22,328 nt of DNA, taken from contig FR889384.1 in assembly GCA_000432895.1 (NCBI GenBank), forward strand, positions 1-22,328, read 5' to 3'. Source of the stretch: Firmicutes bacterium CAG:449. GTDB lineage: Bacteria; Bacillota_I; Bacilli_A; RFN20; CAG-449. The position numbers were made by a program, and so were the translations under genes. Of this stretch, positions 14,763 to 22,328 are shown in pieces (position 1 is the first letter of the stretch; the number at the start of each line of letters is the position of its first letter). The notes beneath the pieces were generated by a model, which saw only the letters and a program-made list of their open reading frames with translations, ran no database searches and was not told the origin of the DNA.

Positions 14763-15791
14763 ATGAAAGCATTATGTAAATTTAACATCTTTAATTCTAT
14801 TAAAAACAAAATTAATAAATCTAAAGACCAAAGAGAATTAAAAAAACAAGAAAAACTATATATTGAGAGTTTAAATCCTCAATCTAAAAAAGAAAAAGTG
14901 AATTCATTTTTTAGAACTATTTATAAACATAAATTCTTCTATTTAATTTTAATTCCAGCAGTGGTTTTATTATTAATTTTTGCCTATAGACCAATGTATG
15001 GAATTATTATTGCTTTTAAAAAATATTCTCCTAGAAAAGGTATTTTAGGTAGTCAATGGGTTGGATTTAAAAATTTTCAAGATATTTTTGCTATTGATCA
15101 ATTTTGGAGAGCTTTTAAAAATACCATCGTAATTAATTTATTAAAACTATTTTTTGGCTTTCCTGCATCTATTATTTTAGCAATTATGATTAATGCTGTT
15201 CGTAATAGAGTCTTTAAAAATGTCATTCAAACTGTTGTTTATTTGCCACACTTTGTTTCTTGGGTTGTTGTTTCTGGATTGATATTTGCTTTATTAAATG
15301 AGAGAACTGGTTCATTATATAAACTTTTATCAATTTTTGGAGAAGTAAATGTTTTTGGTAATGGTACACAATTTCTTACGATGATTGTTATCTCTGATAT
15401 TTGGAAAGAAGTTGGATGGGGAGCAATTATATATTTAGCTGCTTTAAGTGGAATATCTAGTGATTATTATGAAGCTAGTGAACTTGATGGAGCTAATTCA
15501 ATTCAACAATTTTTCCATATTACTTTACCTCAATTAATGCCAACTATTTCAATTATGTTAATCTTAAGAGTTGGTGGATTAATTGGTGGAGGATTTGATC
15601 AAATTTACAATTTATACAATACAACCGTTTATGATGTCGCTGATGTTTTAGATACTTTTGTCTATCGATATGGTATTGGAAGTGGACAATTCTCACTTGG
15701 TACTGCGATTGGTTTATTTGAAAATATTATAAATATAAGTTTACTCTTATTTGCTAATAAAATCGTTTCATTGATTAATAAGGAGAACTAG
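14763..15791 (+). CDS. lplB: Sugar ABC transporter permease, LplB type
   Basis: A 342-residue inner-membrane permease of the binding-protein-dependent MalF-like class. After a charged N-terminal tail of about 55 residues come six predicted membrane helices, the first at about 58-76 (FYLILIPAVVLLLIFAYRP). The EAA loop that docks the ATPase is YYEASELDGANSIQQFFHITLPQL (235-258). LplB-like proteins import oligosaccharides such as oligogalacturonides or other uncommon sugars. No ribosome binding site precedes the ATG, and it lies 66 bp after the response regulator. It should pair with the next permease and the binding protein; no ATPase is encoded here, so a shared MsmK-type ATPase elsewhere is expected. 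Confidence 0.9.
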   Translation: MKALCKFNIFNSIKNKINKSKDQRELKKQEKLYIESLNPQSKKEKVNSFFRTIYKHKFFYLILIPAVVLLLIFAYRPMYGIIIAFKKYSPRKGILGSQWVGFKNFQDIFAIDQFWRAFKNTIVINLLKLFFGFPASIILAIMINAVRNRVFKNVIQTVVYLPHFVSWVVVSGLIFALLNERTGSLYKLLSIFGEVNVFGNGTQFLTMIVISDIWKEVGWGAIIYLAALSGISSDYYEASELDGANSIQQFFHITLPQLMPTISIMLILRVGGLIGGGFDQIYNLYNTTVYDVADVLDTFVYRYGIGSGQFSLGTAIGLFENIINISLLLFANKIVSLINKEN

Positions 15792-15792
15792 A

Positions 15793-16704
15793 ATGGTTAA
15801 AACATTTGAAAACTATACTTATCAAAAAAGAAGAATCTCTATTAATAAAATATTAAAAGTTATTAATATTATTCTTTTAATCTTGATTGGTTTTACTATG
15901 ATTTATCCTTTTTGGGAAATTCTTGTTAAATCATTTATGACCGATAAAGATATTATTTCTTCAACATTTTATTTTTGGCCAAAAAATTGGCAATTTGAAG
16001 GATATAAAACAATCTTTACAAACAAAACATATAATTTTGGAAGAGCCTTTTTAAATTCAGTAATTGTCACAGTATTAGATACTATCTATCAATTAGTAAT
16101 AACAACTTTAGCGGCTTATGCTTTAAGTAAAAAAACTTTACCAGGTAGAAAATTTTTAAACTTTTTCTTTATCTTTACAATGTATTTTGGAGGAGGATTA
16201 ATTCCATATTATTTATTAATCAAAGAATTAAATTTAATGAATACTCTATGGGTTTTAATTATTCCTTCATTTATTAGTGTTTATAATGTGTTAATTATGC
16301 GTTCGTTCTTTTCTACTTTTCCTAAAGAATTAATTGAAGCCGCGAAAATTGATGGGGCAAGTGAAGCACATGTCTTTATCAAAGTAGTTTTACCACTTTC
16401 AAAAGCAATCTTAGCCACAATTGCATTATTTATTGCTGTAGGTGTTTGGAATAACTGGTTTACTTCTATGTTATTCCAAACTGAATCAATTGATTTTAGA
16501 CCAATGGCTTATACATTAAAAGTTATTATTGACACTAGCCGAGGAATTAATGCCGAAGCTGGAGTAGGAGGTTTTAATGAAGTAATTGGTGAATCAGTTC
16601 AATATGCCGCTATCATTGTTTCAACTGTTCCAATTCTATGTGTTTATCCATTCTTACAAAAACATTTTACCAAAGGGGTAATGATAGGTTCTATCAAAGG
16701 TTAA
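15793..16704 (+). CDS. lplC: Sugar ABC transporter permease, LplC/YtcP type
   Basis: A 303-residue inner-membrane permease of the MalG-like class and second half of the import channel. The first helix is about 22-40, and FMTDKDIISSTFYFWPKNW (48-66) is the typical periplasm-facing stretch after it. The EAA loop is LIEAAKIDGASEAHVFIKVVLPL (180-202). The C-terminal FLQKHFTKGVMIGSIKG is the usual ending of this family. AAGGAG precedes the ATG, the gap from the previous permease is 1 bp, and the binding protein follows after 14 bp. Confidence 0.92.
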   Translation: MVKTFENYTYQKRRISINKILKVINIILLILIGFTMIYPFWEILVKSFMTDKDIISSTFYFWPKNWQFEGYKTIFTNKTYNFGRAFLNSVIVTVLDTIYQLVITTLAAYALSKKTLPGRKFLNFFFIFTMYFGGGLIPYYLLIKELNLMNTLWVLIIPSFISVYNVLIMRSFFSTFPKELIEAAKIDGASEAHVFIKVVLPLSKAILATIALFIAVGVWNNWFTSMLFQTESIDFRPMAYTLKVIIDTSRGINAEAGVGGFNEVIGESVQYAAIIVSTVPILCVYPFLQKHFTKGVMIGSIKG

Positions 16705-16718
16705 AAAAGGAGAAATTT

Positions 16719-18392
16719 ATGAAAAGAAAACTATTATTTTTATCAACATGTGCTTTTATTGCATTAAGTGGATTATCAGGATGTAGTAACAATCCCAACA
16801 ATAGTCTAAGCGAAGGAGATTTTTTAGAAGATACTTTCGATAAAGATGGAAAACTTGAAATTTCCTTTTTTGGAATTGATTTAGATTCACTGCAATCACA
16901 AACTGAAGACACTAAATTAATTATTGATTTTATTGAAAATAAATTCCAAGTTAAATTTAAATATATTAATGGTAATGCCAGTGGTTGGGAAACAGTTTTA
17001 AATCAATATATCGGTGGAGGAGATGTTCCTGATGTTTTCTTCCATGAAGTCGGACAACCAGCTTATTCAAATTGGCGTGATGATGATTATTTATTTGACT
17101 ATGGTCAATACTTAAATGAATATCCTAATCTAAAAAAAGCTTTCAATCGATATGATGAAAAGAGTATGAAGAAATTTTTAGGTGGAGAATATTATGGTTA
17201 TCCAATTGTTATGGATGATTTAACTGATAGTGATATTGTTAATCAACATGGTATGTATTATCGTCGTGATTGGTATGAAAATTTAAAAGCTAAAGATTTC
17301 ACTCCAAAAAGTGGTCGAAAACTTGTTGATCCAGAAGATCCTTCTTTTAATTATTTAAACTTCTATGATTTATGTGATGGTTTTACTAATGGTGATCCAG
17401 ATAATAATGGGGTTAACGATACTTATGCTTACGCTTTAACTAAAGATGGAGGAGCTTATTGGTTCTATCCAATTTTAAGTATGTTTGGTGTTACTTATGA
17501 TGGATGGCATTATAGTGCAAGTGAAGATAAATGGTTGCCAGATTGTACTAGTGATAACATGAAACAAGCTTTAGATTTTATGGCAGATATGTATGATCAA
17601 GGTTTTATTGCCCAAAACTACGCGACAACTTTAACTCAAACAATGATGAAAAATGAATTTGTTAATGGCGTAGCTGGTATAATGACATTTAATACTAACT
17701 ACAATATTGGTGAAGGCATCCTTGAATTAATGGAACAATATGAAACTTCTACAAAAAAAGTAAAAGATATTTGTCGTTGTATGCCAATTATTACTGGTAT
17801 TGATGGAACTAAAAGAATGTATGGATATTCTAATAAATATGGATTTAGAAGTATTTCAAATTTAGCTTCAATCAACAAGAAAAAGAAAATTATGTCCATC
17901 ATGGATTGGATGTTAACCGATGAAGGAATGACTTTATTAAACTATGGTATTAAAGATAAACATTATAAAATTGAAAATGGAAAAATAGTTAGTTTATTAG
18001 GTAAAAATGTTAATGGCCTAGAAAAATCTCTTTATGATTCTGATGTCGCTCCTGGAGTATATAGAATTAAAGGTTTAGTTAGTTGGTCAACTCTTATTCC
18101 AACAACCATTAAACATTATGAAGAACAAATGCAATTAATTAAGGCTTGGGATAAACAATATTTAGTAGCTAATCCTTTACAATATTGTAGTGTCGATACT
18201 GATTATGCTTTAATTATTTCTCAATTAACAGATAGTATTTCTTCTTGCTATCAAAGTATTGTCAACAAATCAAATAAAGAAGCTAGAGATTCTACATGGA
18301 ATAATTTTGTAAATAATTATAACAAAAAAGGTGCTTCATATATCACAGCGATGAATATGTCCGCCGAAGAAATAGGCGTAGAAAAAAAGTAG
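16719..18392 (+). CDS. Sugar-binding lipoprotein of the Lpl transporter
   Basis: A 557-residue solute-binding lipoprotein (extracellular family 1, LplA/YtcQ-like). The start at 16719 follows AAAGGAG and opens directly into a signal peptide (MKRKLLFLSTCAFIALSGLSG) with lipobox C22. The in-frame ATG at 16638 lies inside the permease gene and would bury the signal peptide. GWETVLNQYIGGGDVPDVFFHE is the first ligand-lobe signature. DPDNNGVNDTYAYAL is the calcium-loop-like segment common in LplA proteins. It captures the oligosaccharide outside and hands it to the two permeases. Confidence 0.9.
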   Translation: MKRKLLFLSTCAFIALSGLSGCSNNPNNSLSEGDFLEDTFDKDGKLEISFFGIDLDSLQSQTEDTKLIIDFIENKFQVKFKYINGNASGWETVLNQYIGGGDVPDVFFHEVGQPAYSNWRDDDYLFDYGQYLNEYPNLKKAFNRYDEKSMKKFLGGEYYGYPIVMDDLTDSDIVNQHGMYYRRDWYENLKAKDFTPKSGRKLVDPEDPSFNYLNFYDLCDGFTNGDPDNNGVNDTYAYALTKDGGAYWFYPILSMFGVTYDGWHYSASEDKWLPDCTSDNMKQALDFMADMYDQGFIAQNYATTLTQTMMKNEFVNGVAGIMTFNTNYNIGEGILELMEQYETSTKKVKDICRCMPIITGIDGTKRMYGYSNKYGFRSISNLASINKKKKIMSIMDWMLTDEGMTLLNYGIKDKHYKIENGKIVSLLGKNVNGLEKSLYDSDVAPGVYRIKGLVSWSTLIPTTIKHYEEQMQLIKAWDKQYLVANPLQYCSVDTDYALIISQLTDSISSCYQSIVNKSNKEARDSTWNNFVNNYNKKGASYITAMNMSAEEIGVEKK

Positions 18393-18399
18393 GTGTAAA

Positions 18400-20292
18400 A
18401 TGAAAAAATATCAAAAATTATTAATTTTATCATTACTTGCATTATCTTCATGTGGGACAACTATGACTAACGAAAAATATGAAGACGTGACTTTATTAAA
18501 AGAAGATAAAGAATTCACTTTCCAAACTAATTTAGAAAAAGATGTTTTAGATTATCCTCTTTCTAAAGGACGTAAAATTTATGTTTCAAATGAAGGTGAT
18601 GATAATAATGATGGTTTAAGTGAAAATAAGCCTATTAAAACTATTAATAAAGTTAACTCTTTATCATTACAAGCTGGTGATAATATTTTATTTAAAAAAG
18701 GTGAAACTTTTACTGGTGCTTTATCATTTACTTCTTTAAGTGGAGAAGATAATAATCCAATTACTTTTGCTAGCTATGGTGAAGGTAATAAACCAATTAT
18801 CACTAATAAATTTAGTAATGTTTTTAGTATTGAAAAAGGTTCAAATATTGTTGTTAGAGATTTAAAATTTGTAGGTGAAAATAAGAAAAGAGATGAAACA
18901 ACTACTTGTTATAATATCATTAGTTTTTCATATTCATTTGTGAAAGAAAATAAATATAAAAATATCTATATTTGTGATAATGAAGTCGAAGGCAATGGAA
19001 CTGATTCGATGTTAATGGGAATCACTGTTACTAGCACAGAATATGATTATAAGTCTTCACCAATTAACGTTTTAGATAATTGTATTATTAGAAGAAATAA
19101 AGTTTCTAATATTGGAAGAAGTGGTATCCATAGTGGAGGTTGGTTAAATAATCAACCAATTAATCAAAATGAAGGACATGTCAATAAATACACTAATTTT
19201 CATTTTGATAGTAATGAAGTTCACGATGTAGGATGTATTGGTATTTATATTATGGATTGTACTGATTCAACCATTAATAGAAATCTTGTTTATAATACCG
19301 GTATGTATAATGTAAATCAAGTCATGGAAGGTGAATGTGGAATCATGGCTTTATGTGATATCAATTGCGATATTATGTTTAATGAAGTTTACAATTGTTT
19401 TGATCAAAAAACAGGCTTTGATGCAATGGGAATTGATATTGATTGGAATACTGATAATATTAAAGTACAATACAACTATTGCCATGATAATCAAGGCGGT
19501 GGCATTGGTACAATGGCTAATCAAAATAGTTTTATTTTAAATAATAAAATAGAAAATAATGAAGGTAACACTAATAACAAAGGTGCTATTACAGTTAGTA
19601 ATTTTACAAGCCGTTATGAAGCAGTTAGAGAAGATTGGCATGCAGTCAAAAACTTAAAAATTAAAGATAATTTAATTTTGCATAATAACCAAGACACCCA
19701 TGCTTTCCAAGTCAAAAATACTAATGGTGATACCAATTTTGAAGGAAACGAATTTACAGATAACCACTTAATTTATAATGGAGAAAAAGCCAAAAACTTT
19801 TATTGGATTAATGTTGATTCATCTACTCCTTGGTATAAATTTGCAAATAATAAATTTTATAGCGATGATAACACTCAATTTAGAGCGTTTGAATCTACTG
19901 AATATTTTTCTTTAAACAATGAAGAAGGAGCTACTCCTTATGAACCAACAAAAGAAAAATCCTTTTCTGAATGGCAAAAAAGAGATTTAAATTCTACTTA
20001 TGAATTATTAGATTCATCATTAATTGCAGCTAATCCATATGATGCAAATATAAAATATGAAGATGAAAAATTAATTTTTAATTGGAAAGTAAATACAGGT
20101 GATATTTGGCATTTTAATTTATATGAATTACAAGAAAATGAAACACCATCTTACTTAAATATGATTGGTGAAAGTAATACTACTAATTTTACTTATAAGC
20201 CAACAAAAGGTGGAACATATTATTATGTTATTCAACCAGAATCAAACCAAGGAACTTATGGTAAAGCACTTAAATTAAAGGTAAATTTATGA
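18400..20292 (+). CDS. Parallel beta-helix lipoprotein, putative polysaccharide lyase or hydrolase
   Basis: A 630-residue exported lipoprotein: signal segment 6-16, lipobox LALSSC with C18. RKIYVSNEGDDNNDGLSENKPIKTINKVN (about 58-86) is the N-terminal cap found in many right-handed beta-helix proteins. Coils with regular Asn ladders (NIYICDNEVEGNG, NFHFDSNEVHDVG, STINRNLVYNTG, IKVQYNYCHDN, NSFILNNKIENNEG) run to about 480, and a fibronectin III-like domain fills about 538-630. Such proteins include pectate lyases, alginate lyases and other endo-acting enzymes. Of the exported proteins in this locus it is the only one with a fold often used for depolymerisation. The catalytic residues and sugar are not identifiable. 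It starts 7 bp after the binding-protein stop and overlaps the phosphorylase start as ATGA. Confidence 0.75.
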   Translation: MKKYQKLLILSLLALSSCGTTMTNEKYEDVTLLKEDKEFTFQTNLEKDVLDYPLSKGRKIYVSNEGDDNNDGLSENKPIKTINKVNSLSLQAGDNILFKKGETFTGALSFTSLSGEDNNPITFASYGEGNKPIITNKFSNVFSIEKGSNIVVRDLKFVGENKKRDETTTCYNIISFSYSFVKENKYKNIYICDNEVEGNGTDSMLMGITVTSTEYDYKSSPINVLDNCIIRRNKVSNIGRSGIHSGGWLNNQPINQNEGHVNKYTNFHFDSNEVHDVGCIGIYIMDCTDSTINRNLVYNTGMYNVNQVMEGECGIMALCDINCDIMFNEVYNCFDQKTGFDAMGIDIDWNTDNIKVQYNYCHDNQGGGIGTMANQNSFILNNKIENNEGNTNNKGAITVSNFTSRYEAVREDWHAVKNLKIKDNLILHNNQDTHAFQVKNTNGDTNFEGNEFTDNHLIYNGEKAKNFYWINVDSSTPWYKFANNKFYSDDNTQFRAFESTEYFSLNNEEGATPYEPTKEKSFSEWQKRDLNSTYELLDSSLIAANPYDANIKYEDEKLIFNWKVNTGDIWHFNLYELQENETPSYLNMIGESNTTNFTYKPTKGGTYYYVIQPESNQGTYGKALKLKVNL

Positions 20293-22328
20293 TAGAAAAC
20301 TTTATTGGCAACGAATATATCATTAAGGACATGTTCCCCATTAGACCATTAATGAATTTTCTTTGGAATGAAAAAGTAATTGCCAGTTATAATCAATTTG
20401 GCTTTGGTGAAGCAAAATGTTTAACAGAAACAGGATTTAGAATAATCACCAGTGGCGAAAGATTAGTATATATCAAAGAAAATAACGAATTTTATGATGC
20501 AAATAGGAATTATAAAAATCTTCCTTTTGATAAATTTGAAACCCATGTTGGATTAAACTATCAAACAATTATTTCGTCTTATAAAGATTTAGAAGTTAGT
20601 ATGACTTTATTTATTCCAAGTGATGATTATGTGGAAATTTCTCATATTCACCTAAAAAATAATTCAAAAGAAAAAAAAGTTTTCGATTTATATTTTTATA
20701 ATAAACCATTTATTAATTTAACTTGGCATGGTCCTTATTCAAAAGCATATTTTGATAAGCATTATAATTCATTAGTATTTTCTCATATTGGTTATGATCT
20801 TTCTGAAAAAAATCAAGTCTTAATGCTAAAAAGTAATATTGATTTTAAAAGTTTTGAAGTAAGCGATATTAATTTCAAAGGCATTTATAATGATTTATCT
20901 TCACCAAAAGGATTATATAAAGATCAATTAAGTAATACCAAAATGACATTTGATGGTGAATGTTCGTCTGCTATCCAATTTAAAATTGAATTAAATCCTA
21001 ATGAAGAAAAAGATATCAACATTGTTTGTGCTGTTGGAAAAGAAAAAGTAAAAACATACAAAATACTAAATAAATATTTATCTAACGAAAATTATTTTTT
21101 AGAAAGAGAAAAAACAAAAAAAGAAAATGATGAAATAAATAAAAAAATTATTTTATCATCTAATGATAAATATCTAGATAAATTAATTAATATTTGGTTA
21201 AAAAGACAAATTAATTTAGGTAAAACATGGGGAAGAGTATATGGAAAAGGTTTTAGAGATGTAATGCAAGATATCTCTTCTTTCTTAGTTTTTGATTATT
21301 CAAAAGCTAAAGAAAAAATCATATCTACATTAAAATATCAATTCGAAAATGGAAACACAATTAGACAATTTGAGCCAATTCTAGATTATCCTTATCAAGA
21401 TGGTGCCATTTGGATTAGTGATACCATTTTATCATATTTAAAAGAGACAAATGATTTTTCTATTTTAAATGAAGTTGTTTCTTACTACAATTCTTCATGT
21501 CAAGAAACAGTCTTTCTTCATATGAAAAAAGGTCTAGATTATTTATATAACAATTTAGGTCAACACCATTTAGTTAAATGGGGTGGTGGCGATTGGAATG
21601 ACTCATTAAATGCATGTGGACTAAAAGGAATCGGTGAAAGCGTTTGGTTAAGTATTGCTTTAGTTAAATCCACTAATTCATTTATTGAAATATGTAAAAA
21701 GATCAATTTTGATTATCAAAAATATTTACAAAAAAAAGAAAAATTAGAGAAAAATATTATTAAATATGGTTTTGAAAACGACCAATATATTTATGGGTAC
21801 AATGATTTAAGTCAAAAAATCGGTTCTAGTACTTCAAAATATGGAAAGATATATTTAAATCCACAAACATGGTCAGTACTTGCTAATATTCAAGATGAAG
21901 ACATTCAAAAAAAAGTAATGAAAAAAGTTGAAAAAAAATTATCTTGTAAATATGGATATGTTCAATTAAGACCATCATACAGAAAAGGTGATGACAATAT
22001 TGGACGCGCTACATATTTTTCACCTGGAACATATGAAAATGGTTCTAGCTATAACCATGGAGTGGCATTTAAAATTGCAAGTAATTTACTATTAAAACAA
22101 CCAAATATTGCATATAAATCACTAAAAAAAATTTATCCACTTAATCACAAAGAATCTGGCATGGAAGAATATGCAATAGGAAATATGTATTTTGGAATAG
22201 ATGCAATTAGCAGAATTGGATTTGCTCCAATGCCATGGATAACTGGAACATCTGGATGGATATTTAAAGATGTTATTGAATTAATGTGTGGTATTAAGCC
22301 TGATTATGATGGACTAATTATTGATCCA
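20289..22328 (+). CDS. GH94-type glycoside phosphorylase, 3' end outside window
   Basis: The 680 visible codons run off the right edge without a stop. No signal peptide is present, so the enzyme is cytoplasmic. The N-terminal beta-sandwich includes YNQFGFGEAKCLTETGFRIITSGERLVYIK (34-63) and FETHVGLNYQTIISSYKDLE (83-102). The (alpha/alpha)6 barrel holds WGRVYGKGFRDVMQDISSF (314-332), WGGGDWNDSL (431-440) and TYFSPGTYENGSSYNHG. The second Asp of DWND (D438) matches the catalytic acid of cellobiose phosphorylase. The tail PWITGTSGWIFKDVIELMCGIKPDYDGLIIDP is the standard GH94 C-terminal motif, so perhaps 100-150 residues are missing. GH94 enzymes split beta-glucosidic or related disaccharides with phosphate, giving a sugar 1-phosphate. 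Which disaccharide it uses cannot be told. It overlaps the beta-helix gene by 4 bp. Confidence 0.88.
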   Translation, partial: MIENFIGNEYIIKDMFPIRPLMNFLWNEKVIASYNQFGFGEAKCLTETGFRIITSGERLVYIKENNEFYDANRNYKNLPFDKFETHVGLNYQTIISSYKDLEVSMTLFIPSDDYVEISHIHLKNNSKEKKVFDLYFYNKPFINLTWHGPYSKAYFDKHYNSLVFSHIGYDLSEKNQVLMLKSNIDFKSFEVSDINFKGIYNDLSSPKGLYKDQLSNTKMTFDGECSSAIQFKIELNPNEEKDINIVCAVGKEKVKTYKILNKYLSNENYFLEREKTKKENDEINKKIILSSNDKYLDKLINIWLKRQINLGKTWGRVYGKGFRDVMQDISSFLVFDYSKAKEKIISTLKYQFENGNTIRQFEPILDYPYQDGAIWISDTILSYLKETNDFSILNEVVSYYNSSCQETVFLHMKKGLDYLYNNLGQHHLVKWGGGDWNDSLNACGLKGIGESVWLSIALVKSTNSFIEICKKINFDYQKYLQKKEKLEKNIIKYGFENDQYIYGYNDLSQKIGSSTSKYGKIYLNPQTWSVLANIQDEDIQKKVMKKVEKKLSCKYGYVQLRPSYRKGDDNIGRATYFSPGTYENGSSYNHGVAFKIASNLLLKQPNIAYKSLKKIYPLNHKESGMEEYAIGNMYFGIDAISRIGFAPMPWITGTSGWIFKDVIELMCGIKPDYDGLIIDP

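Noticed and set aside
16638..16718. Upstream in-frame start for the sugar-binding lipoprotein
   Set aside because: It lies inside the permease gene, has no ribosome binding site and would place 27 residues before a perfect lipoprotein signal peptide; the ATG at 16719 follows AAAGGAG.
21635..21648. cre-like sequence TGAAAGCGTTTGGT
   Set aside because: Internal to the GH94 gene, with the second half of the consensus missing.
1640..22328. Whole-genome use of UGA as Trp or Gly
   Set aside because: All intact genes use TGG for Trp, and TGA ends genes at 8100, 11620 and 20292, two of them in ATGA overlaps with the next gene, so the host reads TGA as stop.
1..22328. CRISPR arrays, tRNA or rRNA genes
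   Set aside because: No regularly spaced repeat array and no tRNA or rRNA-like conserved sequence was seen on either strand.

Overview
The window is very AT-rich and reads with the standard bacterial code. Tryptophan is TGG in every intact gene, and TGA serves as a stop at 8098-8100, 11618-11620 and 20290-20292, the last two in 4-nt ATGA stop/start overlaps. Several lipoproteins carry a lipobox, and the locus has an Lpl-type sugar ABC transporter and a YesM/YesN-type two-component pair. Together these suggest a low-GC Bacilli-lineage bacterium (Erysipelotrichia, RF39 or Acholeplasma-like), probably from an animal gut. The lineage is inferred from gene style and base composition, not proven.

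Positions 1-3750 are an accessory and decayed zone. It starts with a possible IS21-like insertion-sequence end on the minus strand (20-bp iterated motifs, tip near 187), then a gene-free stretch with three inverted repeats, one a perfect 20-bp palindrome. A broken Bro/RhuM-Fic type gene (515-1380) follows, carrying in-frame TGA codons, two of them where Trp is expected, and one frameshift. Next comes a 68-bp-spaced duplicated leader before an intact AAA/DUF4143 ATPase (1640-2836), then a nitroreductase (3061-3594). A convergent HD-domain protein (3748-4428, minus) ends the zone.

From 4583 to the right edge, twelve genes on the plus strand form a glycan-utilisation locus. They are a CotH-like lipoprotein kinase, a GH43 subfamily-24 (exo-beta-1,3-galactanase-like) enzyme without signal peptide, an RDD-like membrane protein, a large surface lipoprotein with a duplicated C-terminal domain, an SGNH/GDSL esterase, a sensor kinase, an AraC-type response regulator, two sugar permeases, a solute-binding lipoprotein, a parallel beta-helix lipoprotein, and a GH94-type phosphorylase cut by the window edge. 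Genes are packed with overlaps or short gaps, so several operons or one long one are likely.

Regulation is visible in three places. Upstream of the big lipoprotein (8098-8141) there is a strong CcpA cre-like site followed by a 9-bp direct repeat with 21-bp spacing, the geometry AraC-type regulators use. A strong intrinsic terminator lies directly after that lipoprotein (10592-10625). An 18-bp palindrome containing a TATAAT precedes the permease operon, whose first gene lacks a ribosome binding site.

Proposed working model (inference): surface lipoproteins, possibly including the beta-helix protein as depolymerase, bind and trim a plant or host glycan. The Lpl-type transporter imports oligosaccharides, using an ATPase encoded elsewhere. 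Cytoplasmic GH43 and GH94 enzymes and the esterase then finish the breakdown, with GH94 conserving energy as a sugar phosphate. The pairing of a galactan-type GH43 with a GH94 phosphorylase is not one I can match to a described pathway.
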